The notes below the pieces were generated by a model. It was not told where the DNA came from and made no database searches. It saw nothing but the letters and a program-made list of their open reading frames with translations. DNA of 39,493 bases from an uncultured Gemmatimonadota bacterium (GTDB lineage: Bacteria > Gemmatimonadota > Gemmatimonadetes > Longimicrobiales > Longimicrobiaceae): NCBI GenBank assembly GCA_902805735.1, contig CADCTW010000179.1, forward strand, positions 1-39,493, written 5' to 3'. Made by a program: the position numbers and the translations under genes. Within the stretch, counting starts at the first letter, position 1; each line of letters opens with the position of its first letter. Below are positions 8,252-14,778 of this stretch, one piece after another.

Positions 8252-9319
8252 TTAGTGCTTGTGCGCCCCGTGCTGCATCACGGCGCCGCGCTCCACGGTG
8301 GGGCGCGGGAACTCGGGGAGGAAGCCGACGGCGGGGCCGCCCATGTTCTGGATCCCCATCGCCTGCGTCATCTCGCGCCACTCCGGCACCGTCATCACGA
8401 ACGAGGTGTTGTCGCGGTAGCGGGCGGCCGCGCGCAGGATCTCCTCGCGCTTCTTGGAACGCGGCACCCTGGGGCTCGCCAGGATGTCGGAGATCACGTC
8501 GTGCATGGAGTGCAGGTTGTCGAAGATGATGGCCGCCTCAGGGTAGCGCTCCGTGAACGCCGGCGCGATGGCCGCGGTCATGGGCATCAGGCGCGGCATG
8601 TTCTCCGGCGCGTTCTCCAGCATCTGGCGGAAGCGGGCCACCGTGGCCGTCACCCCCGTCTGCCGCGCCTCGGGGGTGCGCCCCGTCAGCAGCGGCTCGT
8701 ACAGCCCCACCTGCAGCCAGTGGTAGCCCCAGATCAGCCCGTTGAACTTGGGGTACTTCTCGCGGAACGCCGTGGAGTAGTACTGGCCCTCCATCAGCTC
8801 CATGTTCTTGGGCAGGGAGCTGAACGCCAGGTCCGGGCGGCTCTTGTAGTAGCGCAGCACGGCCGCGACCTCGCGGTCCTTGTCGGCCTGCGAGAGGCGC
8901 TCGTCACCCAGGACGTCGTAGATCTGGCGGTGGAGGATGTGCGCCCACTCGAACATCTGCTTCGCCTCGGGGGCGAGCTTGACGTACTCCACCTCGATCG
9001 CGGCCTCCTCCAGCGGCAGGCGCGGCGGGCTCACCAGCAGCTTGCGGGTGATGAAGTCGTACTCCTTCACCTCCAGCTCCGTGGCGGGCGCGTTCGGCTT
9101 CGTGAGCAGCTCTTCGTACAGGATGGCGTGCCCGTAGTCGAACGCGTTGAAGAGCCGGTCGGCCATCGGGTAGTTGCGCCGGAACACCCAGTTGTGCTCC
9201 GCGGGCAGGTAGAACTGCTCGTGCACCCGCGCCCACTGCGCTTCCGCGGGCGCCACGAAGGCCCCCGCCGCCACCACCAGCGCCGCGGCGACCCGCCCGG
9301 CGCGCTTATTATCGATCAT
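8252..9319 (-). CDS. secreted protein of unknown function
   Basis: A 355-residue protein. I chose the ATG at 9319 over the one at 9343 because a perfect AGGAGG (9328-9333) sits 8 nt before it and because it puts the signal peptide (MIDNKRAGRVAAALVVAAGAFVAPAEA) at the N-terminus. The mature part is largely helical and rich in aromatic and His residues, with motifs HNWVFRRNYP, FDYGHAILYEELL, WAHILHRQIYD, YHWLQVGLYEPLL and FDNLHSMHDVISDIL. It ends in a His-containing tail, MQHGAHKH. I recognise no family. The spaced His residues would suit a metal or haem site, but that is speculation. It is the second gene of a tight pair, its start lying about 28 bp past the stop of the beta-barrel-like gene, so the two probably work together in the envelope. 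Confidence 0.8.
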   Translation of the reverse strand: MIDNKRAGRVAAALVVAAGAFVAPAEAQWARVHEQFYLPAEHNWVFRRNYPMADRLFNAFDYGHAILYEELLTKPNAPATELEVKEYDFITRKLLVSPPRLPLEEAAIEVEYVKLAPEAKQMFEWAHILHRQIYDVLGDERLSQADKDREVAAVLRYYKSRPDLAFSSLPKNMELMEGQYYSTAFREKYPKFNGLIWGYHWLQVGLYEPLLTGRTPEARQTGVTATVARFRQMLENAPENMPRLMPMTAAIAPAFTERYPEAAIIFDNLHSMHDVISDILASPRVPRSKKREEILRAAARYRDNTSFVMTVPEWREMTQAMGIQNMGGPAVGFLPEFPRPTVERGAVMQHGAHKH

Positions 9320-9347
9320 CCCTTTTCCCTCCTGGAATCGCATCGTC

Positions 9348-10130
9348 TCACCGCCCCGGCAGCAGCGAGCGCAGCGCGAAGGCGTGCGCGGCTCCCACCG
9401 TGAAGAACCACCCCTGCTCCCCGCCCGTGAAGCGGCGGCCCACCCCGAAGTCCACGTTGAACTGCGGGCTCGTCTGGTACCGAAACCCCGTCTCCGCGGT
9501 CCACGCCGGGTCCTCGTCGTCCGCCAGCGGCTGCTCGGCGAAGAGGTCCGCCGTCACCAGCAGCGAGCGGATGGGGAAGGCGCGGTCCACCGCGATCCCC
9601 GCCATCCAGCGCGACGCCTCGCCCACCTCGCCGCCCTCCTCGCCCACCGTGTACTGCGCGTTGGCGTGGAAGCGCGCGAAGGGGAAGGTGCGCGTGGCGA
9701 TCCCCTTCACCGTGGGGTACGCGCGGTCCGGCCCCAGCCCGCCCACCGGGAGGAGCACGCCGGCCGCCACCGCGAATGCGGGAAGCGTGCGCGTCTCCGT
9801 GTTCACGTTGTGCAGCGCGGAAAGCTCGATCCCCGCGAGCCCCTGCGCGCCGCCGTCCCTGAACGCGATCGGGAACCCGACCTCCACCTGCGTGCGCGGC
9901 AGGATGCCGTACGCCAGCTCCGGCGCGACTTCCCACGTGTACGCCCCGCCCCGCTCCCGCTCAAGCCGCAGCGGCGCGAGCTGGATCTCGAACGCGTACC
10001 GCTCCACCGGCGCCGCGTCCTCGATGCGCACGGGCCGCCCCTCGTCCGTGTTGTAGTAGTCCGTCTGCGCGGCCGCCGGCCCGGCGAGAATCGCCATCGC
10101 CAGCGCCACACCCATCCCTGTTCTCGTCAT
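9348..10130 (-). CDS. outer-membrane beta-barrel-like protein
   Basis: A 260-residue protein with a signal peptide (MTRTGMGVALAMAILAGPAAAQ). The remainder alternates hydrophobic and polar residues in amphipathic strands, such as RYAFEIQLAPLRLER, TWEVAPELAYGILPRTQVEVGFPI and QFNVDFGVGRRF, as in small transporter-like barrels of the phenol-degradation MetA type. It ends with a strand and Arg rather than the usual terminal aromatic residue. It is the first gene of a two-gene unit with the secreted protein downstream and has a strong AT-rich promoter. Substrate and partner are unknown. An outer-membrane location is inferred. Confidence 0.72.
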   Translation of the reverse strand: MTRTGMGVALAMAILAGPAAAQTDYYNTDEGRPVRIEDAAPVERYAFEIQLAPLRLERERGGAYTWEVAPELAYGILPRTQVEVGFPIAFRDGGAQGLAGIELSALHNVNTETRTLPAFAVAAGVLLPVGGLGPDRAYPTVKGIATRTFPFARFHANAQYTVGEEGGEVGEASRWMAGIAVDRAFPIRSLLVTADLFAEQPLADDEDPAWTAETGFRYQTSPQFNVDFGVGRRFTGGEQGWFFTVGAAHAFALRSLLPGR

Positions 10131-10157
10131 CCACTCTCTCCAAAAAAAAGGCGCGCT

Positions 10158-10186
10158 ATTTTATAGTACATAAAACGTACCGGCAA
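10158..10186 (-). promoter_or_regulatory. sigma70-like promoter of the barrel/secreted-protein operon
   Basis: Read on the minus strand, a -35 TTGCCG (10181-10186) and a -10 TAAAAT (10158-10163) are separated by 17 bp. An alternative -10, TATAAA, overlaps. The stretch is markedly AT-rich against its surroundings. An eight-T run follows before GGAGAG, the ribosome site about 5 nt from the start at 10130. Confidence 0.6.
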
Positions 10187-10203
10187 GATCCCGCGCCTTC
10201 CTC

Positions 10204-10231
10204 CTCCGTGCCTCTGTGTCTCTGTGTGACC
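10204..10231. repeat. CACAGAG-type repeat, half copy
   Basis: Only the right arm of the hairpin family is present (CTCCGTGCCTCTGTGTCTCT, then GTGTGA). It directly adjoins the large nested palindrome and looks like a truncated member. Confidence 0.7.
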
Positions 10232-10239
10232 CGCTGTTG

Positions 10240-10370
10240 CTGGCGACTGAAGTCGCTGCAACGACAGCACGAAGTCCGCCTGCGCGGACTGGGTTCCGCC
10301 GCTCTGGAGGGAGGCGTCCAGTCCCCGCAGGGGGACTTCGTGCAGTTGTAGCCGCGACTTCAGTCGCCAG
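10240..10370. repeat. 131-bp nested palindrome
   Basis: The outer arms CTGGCGACTGAAGTCGC (10240-10256) and its exact reverse complement (10354-10370) enclose a second pair, GCACGAAGTCC (10267-10277) and GGACTTCGTGC (10333-10343). Further short complementary pieces (GGACTG/CAGTCC) lie inside. The whole can fold into a long branched hairpin. It lies past the stop of the minus-strand M56 gene. REP-like or non-autonomous mobile origin is likely. Confidence 0.88.
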
Positions 10371-10413
10371 GCGGCGATGCCGGCGTCCAGCACGACCCCG
10401 TCCGCGCTGCTTG

Positions 10414-11415
10414 CTACCCCGCGTGCGGGCACACCGGACCCTCGGCGCCCGCCCGGCAGAACAGGTGCGCGAGCAGCGATTCCCCGGGATGCCCGCAGTG
10501 GTGGGTGGGATGCGCGGCATGGTCTTCGGGGAGCGGATGGGCCATCACCGCGCCCGACGCGCCCACGAGCGCCAGCGCCAGGATGGCGCCGGCGAGGGAG
10601 GCGCGCGTGACGTGGGTGGCCACCGGCGGCTCCTCGCCGGCCAGGCGGCGGATGCGGCGGTCCAGCAGGCTGCGCCGCTGCGCGAACCCCACCGCCAGCT
10701 CCCCCTGCGGCGTCCACGACGCCAGCGACACCAGCGCCGAGGCCAGCGCCAGGGGACGCTCCCGCGCCGCCCGGTCGTCCGCGCGGATCTCGGCCTCGTC
10801 GGCCACGTCCTCGGCCAGGCGGCGCAGGGCCGGGAGCCAGAACAGGGTGAGCGCCAGGAAGCGCAGCAGCGAGAGCCGCAGCGGGTCGCGCCGGGCCACG
10901 TGCGCCCCCTCGTGCGCCAGCAGCGCCTCCAGCTCCGCGGGCGCCAGCAGATCGCGCAGCGCCGCCGCCACGTAGATGCGCGGCTTCAGCCACCCGGCCG
11001 TGAACGCGGGATTGGGAAGCCCGCGCACCACCCGCACCCGCGCCGGGTCCACCCCCGCCGCCCGCGCCGCCCGGGCGAACGGATCGTCCCCGGCAGGGAC
11101 GCTCGCTTCCAGCCGGTCCAGCACGCGGCGCACACGAAACGCGGCGGTGACCCGGTCGTACGCCGCGTACGCGAGGCCCACGACGACCAGCGCGTGGAAG
11201 AAGACGTGCACCGGCTGCAGCAGCCCGTGCAGCGCGATCACGCACAGCGCGCCGATGTGGTCGCGGCCATGCAGCGCGCTTTCCAGCCCCGACGCGAAGT
11301 GGTGCCCGAACACGGGGCTCACCGAGAGGAGGAGGAGCGCGCCGATCCCCAGCAGGAGCGTGCGGCGATGCGCCTCTTCGCGGGACACCAGGGCGGCGCT
11401 GCGGTGCGAGCTCAT
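10414..11415 (-). CDS. M56-family membrane metallopeptidase with His/Cys-rich tail
   Basis: A 333-residue protein. N-terminal membrane helices (residues about 18-36 and 55-86) precede a cytoplasmic zinc-protease domain with HEGAH (His168, Glu169, His172), the HExxH of BlaR1/MecR1-type peptidases, followed by RRDPLRLSLLRFLAL. A last helix (LAGAILALALVGASGAVM) leads to an unusual C-terminal tail, HPLPEDHAAHPTHHCGHPGE, ending LFCRAGAEGPVCPHAG, with about eight His and three Cys. It lacks the penicillin-binding sensor of BlaR1. It overlaps blaI by ATGA and so is translationally coupled to it. Its likely job is to cleave or inactivate BlaI on a signal. The tail suggests that signal could be a metal, which is inference. 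Confidence 0.88.
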   Translation of the reverse strand: MSSHRSAALVSREEAHRRTLLLGIGALLLLSVSPVFGHHFASGLESALHGRDHIGALCVIALHGLLQPVHVFFHALVVVGLAYAAYDRVTAAFRVRRVLDRLEASVPAGDDPFARAARAAGVDPARVRVVRGLPNPAFTAGWLKPRIYVAAALRDLLAPAELEALLAHEGAHVARRDPLRLSLLRFLALTLFWLPALRRLAEDVADEAEIRADDRAARERPLALASALVSLASWTPQGELAVGFAQRRSLLDRRIRRLAGEEPPVATHVTRASLAGAILALALVGASGAVMAHPLPEDHAAHPTHHCGHPGESLLAHLFCRAGAEGPVCPHAG

Positions 11416-11861
11416 CCGCGGCCCTCCTGCTCCCTGATCCGCCGCTCCACCAGCCGGGCGAGCTCCGCGAGCTGCGCGGGGTCGCGGTCGGCCAGCACGT
11501 CCACGAACGACGCCGTCACCGCCTCCGGCCCAAACGACAGGATCCCCTCCATCAGCCGCCGCGACGCCTGCGTGCGAAACTCCTCCTCGGACAGGCACGC
11601 CTCGTAGTGGAGCAGCTCGCCGCGCTTCGCGCGCCGCAGCAGGCCCTTGTCCACCAGCTTGTTGAGCACCGTGATCACCGTGTGGATGGCGACGCTGTGC
11701 TCCGCCAGCACCCGCTCGTGCACCGTGCGCGCCGCGACGGGGCGCGCGAGATCCCACACCACGCGCATCACGCGGGCTTCCAGGTCGCCCAGCACCTTGG
11801 CCAGCCCCTGGGCCGAAAGGCGCACGGTGTCGTGGAGGCGCAGGGGCTCGGAGGGATTCAC
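11412..11861 (-). CDS. BlaI/MecI/CopY-family repressor
   Basis: A 149-residue protein. The winged helix is clear: LGDLEARVMRVVWDLARPVAARTVHERV, IHTVITVLNKLVDKGLLRRAKRGELLHYEA. The C-terminal dimerisation part follows, with SRRLMEGILSFGPEAVTASFVDVL. It has no CxC metal motif of the CopY copper sensors. It is the first gene of a pair with the M56 peptidase, overlapping it by 4 nt. It probably represses its own operon, and a dyad at 11900-11914 is the candidate site. Confidence 0.92.
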   Translation of the reverse strand: MNPSEPLRLHDTVRLSAQGLAKVLGDLEARVMRVVWDLARPVAARTVHERVLAEHSVAIHTVITVLNKLVDKGLLRRAKRGELLHYEACLSEEEFRTQASRRLMEGILSFGPEAVTASFVDVLADRDPAQLAELARLVERRIREQEGRG

Positions 11862-11899
11862 GGGGTTTCGTTTGGAGGTTTACGGACTCGCGGACGGAT

Positions 11900-11914
11900 T
11901 TTACCCCGGGTAAA
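11900..11914 (-). promoter_or_regulatory. candidate operator of the first BlaI
   Basis: TTTACCC-C-GGGTAAA is a perfect dyad with 7-bp arms, 39 bases upstream of the blaI start. It differs from the TACTAC-N5-GTAGTA sites of the second BlaI system, which fits two separate regulators. The role is inferred. Confidence 0.45.
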
Positions 11915-11944
11915 GCGGCGAGTTTCCTCGTGCCGAGACAGGCC

Positions 11945-13960
11945 CTACCTGGCGTGGCCGGCCGTCGAGTCGCGGCGCGCGGTGAACCACGCTTCGGCCG
12001 CGGCGCCGCGCAGGGGGCGCGCATAGGTGTAGCCCTGCAGGTAGGTGCACCCCGCGGCGCGCAGCTCGGCGGCCAGCGCGGCGCTCTCCACTCCTTCGGC
12101 GGTGGCGCTGAGGCCCAGGCTGCTGGCCAGCGCCAGCACGCTGCGCACGATGGTGCGGCTCCCCGGGTTCTTTTCCATCGACGCCACGAACGAGCGGTCG
12201 ATCTTCAGCCCGTTCACGGCGAAGCGGTGAAGGTAGGAGAGCGACGAGTACCCCGTGCCGAAGTCGTCCAGGTCGATGCACACGCCCAGCCGCTGCAGGT
12301 CCGCCAGCGTCTTGCTGGCAGATGCGTGGTCGATCAGCACGCTCTCCGTCACCTCCAGGTGCAGCGCGCCGGCGGGGAGGCCGGTGTGCTGGAGCGCGTC
12401 GGCCACGCACTCCACCAGCCCGGGCGAGTAGAACTGCCGGCCGGAGAGGTTGACGCTCACGTACCACGCCGCGGCTTCGCCGAAGCGGTCGCGCCAGGCG
12501 CGGAGCTGCTCCAGCGCGTCGCGCAGCACCCAGCGGTCGATCAGCACCACCAGGCTGGAGTCTTCGGCGATGGGGAGGAACGCGGCGGGGCCCAGCGTGC
12601 CGCGCGTGGGGTGCGCCCACCGCACCAGCGCCTCCCACCCCGCCACCTCGTCGTCCTCCGCGCGGATGATGGGCTGGTAGCAGGTGCGGAGCTGGCCCCG
12701 CTCCAGCGCGCCGCGCAGCGCGTTCTCCGTCTCCAGCGCGCTGACGGCGATCTCGTGCATCGTCTCGTCGAAGACGGCGCAGCGCCCGCGCCCCTCCGCC
12801 TTGGCGTTGTACATCGCCAGGTCCGCGTCGCGCAGCACCTCCACCGGCGCGGTGTAGCCGGCGTCGATGCGCACGATCCCCACGCTGGCCGAGGTGATCA
12901 CCTCCGCGCCGTGCAGCGTCACCGGCCTCTCGATGGCGTGGAGCACGCGGCCGCCCAGCGCAAGCAGCTCCCCCTCGCCCGGGCTCTCGTGGATCAGCAC
13001 GGCGAACTCGTCGCCGCCCACGCGCGCCGCCATCCCCGCCGGGCCGATGGTCTGCTCCAGCCGCCGCGCCACCTCCACCAGCAGCAGGTCGCCGGCCGCG
13101 TGGCCCAGGCTGTCGTTGATGCGCTTGAAGCGGTCCAGGTCCAGGAAGAGCAGGGCGGACGAGTCCTGCGCCGCGTGCGCCACGGCGTGCGTCAGCCGGT
13201 CCACGAGCAGGGCGCGGTTGGCCAGCCCCGTGAGGCTGTCGTACATCGCGAGGCGCCGCAGGGCGTGCTCGGCGCGCCGCTTCTCCTTCCCCTCGCGAAG
13301 CTGCCGCGCGTGGTAGCGCCGCATCAGCGCGGCGGCGCCGGCCGCGGTGGCGAGCGCGATCAGCAGGCTGGCGAGCGACAGGATGGAGAGCCGCGCCAGC
13401 CGCTGGTCGAAGAGCAGCGCCTGCCGGTCGATGTAGGCCTGGAGGCGCCGCTTGATCTCGTGGTTCGCGCCCAGGTACGTTCGCTTGCTGCGCGCGTACG
13501 GGTCGCCCGAGACCAGGGCCTGCGCCCCAGGGGTGCGCCCCACCCGCACCAGGGCGAAGATCTGGTTCTCGATGCGGATGAGCGTGTCGGCGGATGCGGC
13601 GGCCTGGTGTACGGCGCGCGCGGCGCCAAGGCGCATGGCGCGCGCGGAGAGCTTCTCGAAGGTGGCTTTCACCTCCCTCTCGAAGGGGCGGTAGACGCCC
13701 TCCCACTCCGTGCTCCCCGTGGCCGCCGCCATCGACGCCGCCATGGTCAGCTCGGAGTCCAGGTACTCCAGCCGGTCCACCAGCCGCTGCAGCTGGAGGG
13801 TCTCGGTCTGCACCACCTCGTACGCGCGGCGGATCTCCAGGATGCTCCACGCAACCAGGAAGAAGAGAACGATCCCCACCGACGCGCTCCAGGCGAGCAG
13901 CCCGGCGGGCGAGAGGAGCGCCTCACGCCGCAGTCTGGTCGACAACCTTCCCCCTGGCAT
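11945..13960 (-). CDS. membrane GGDEF-EAL c-di-GMP enzyme
   Basis: A 671-residue protein from the ATG at 13960. A GTG at 14056 would add 32 residues but overlaps the lipoprotein gene. One membrane helix (about 18-40), a helical periplasmic sensor region (about 45-195) and a second helix (LSILSLASLLIALATAAGAAAL) precede the GGDEF domain with intact RVGGDEF and LDLDRFKRINDSLGH. The allosteric RxxD I-site is replaced by GPAG, so product inhibition is probably lost. The EAL domain is intact: GWEALVRW, LEVTES, DLDDFGTGYSS, LKIDRSF and AEGVES. It may make and break cyclic di-GMP. The type IV pilus locus lies next to it, and c-di-GMP commonly tunes pili, but a link here is inference. Confidence 0.93.
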   Translation of the reverse strand: MPGGRLSTRLRREALLSPAGLLAWSASVGIVLFFLVAWSILEIRRAYEVVQTETLQLQRLVDRLEYLDSELTMAASMAAATGSTEWEGVYRPFEREVKATFEKLSARAMRLGAARAVHQAAASADTLIRIENQIFALVRVGRTPGAQALVSGDPYARSKRTYLGANHEIKRRLQAYIDRQALLFDQRLARLSILSLASLLIALATAAGAAALMRRYHARQLREGKEKRRAEHALRRLAMYDSLTGLANRALLVDRLTHAVAHAAQDSSALLFLDLDRFKRINDSLGHAAGDLLLVEVARRLEQTIGPAGMAARVGGDEFAVLIHESPGEGELLALGGRVLHAIERPVTLHGAEVITSASVGIVRIDAGYTAPVEVLRDADLAMYNAKAEGRGRCAVFDETMHEIAVSALETENALRGALERGQLRTCYQPIIRAEDDEVAGWEALVRWAHPTRGTLGPAAFLPIAEDSSLVVLIDRWVLRDALEQLRAWRDRFGEAAAWYVSVNLSGRQFYSPGLVECVADALQHTGLPAGALHLEVTESVLIDHASASKTLADLQRLGVCIDLDDFGTGYSSLSYLHRFAVNGLKIDRSFVASMEKNPGSRTIVRSVLALASSLGLSATAEGVESAALAAELRAAGCTYLQGYTYARPLRGAAAEAWFTARRDSTAGHAR

Positions 13961-13973
13961 CCGGTGCCCGCCG

Positions 13974-14153
13974 CTACGGGTCAGCTCCTGCACCTGATGC
14001 AAGAAGCGCCACCATCCCCCGCGACTTCGGGACGTCCCGCGCCGCGCGTCCGGCACTCGCAGGCTCCCGGCGAGCGGGCTCGGCGTTCGGCCCGCCGCAG
14101 GCGGCGATAAGCGAGACGGCGGGCACAGCCGCGAGCAGGAGAAGGCGGTTCAT
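13974..14153 (-). CDS. small putative lipoprotein
   Basis: A 59-residue protein starting MNRLLLLAAVPAVSLIAAC with a lipobox-like LIAAC (Cys19) and a short Pro/Ala/Arg-rich mature part. It ends 13 bp before the GGDEF-EAL start, so the two may be cotranscribed. No ribosome-binding site is clear. No function can be assigned. Confidence rests on the lipoprotein signal and the spacing. Confidence 0.5.
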   Translation of the reverse strand: MNRLLLLAAVPAVSLIAACGGPNAEPARREPASAGRAARDVPKSRGMVALLASGAGADP

Positions 14154-14778
14154 GGGGATCGAGTTGCAAGGTGCCTGGTGCGGAACGAGGGCGAGCTCGG
14201 CTGTTCGGGCTCTAACGACTGCCAGAGACACTCGCCTCCCATACCAGGCCACTCCAAGGCGGAGTGGCTACGCGGGCCCGGCGCATGCCACCTCGCGGCC
14301 CCGCGCAGGAAAATCAGTGCTGCACCGGCACGGCGGTATCCAGCGCCACCGGATCCCCTGGCGATCATCTCGGTCGGGCCCACCACGCCTCTATACGAAT
14401 TGCCGATCCAGGCGCGCAGCCGGTGAGGTGACACCCGGGACGATGTCCGGGGAAAGCAAGGCGCGTCCGGCGACACACAAGGGATACGTTCCCGGTTCCG
14501 ATCTGGAGCGCCGTGCGAGGATGGGCTGTTGGTGTGTGGATTAAGCTCGCGGCACGAGAAAGTTGGCGCTAGCGGGGATCGACCTGCGGATGCCCAGCCG
14601 ATCCTGTCCTGAGCGTTGCTGACGTGAATCACGTCCGCCGGGCCCTGGACGGAACGTAAGTAGCCGCCCCGGCGCTACGTTCCTGGCGAGCACCCGAGGA
14701 TCTTGAGGTTGGGACGTAACCCACTGACTCCGCGGGCGTGTTTCCGGCACATTCTGCGCGGAAGCACGCCCGCCGCCG
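14154..14778. other. intergenic region between the pilus genes and the c-di-GMP gene, with two hairpins
   Basis: No convincing gene is seen. GCCACTCC-AAGGC-GGAGTGGC (14248-14268) forms an 8-bp stem. A longer hairpin at 14733-14772 (CGGGCGTG with CACGCCCG, extended by TTCCG with CGGAA) starts six bases past the stop of the PilX-like gene and is the likely end of the minor-pilin transcript. It has no T-run. Confidence 0.5.
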
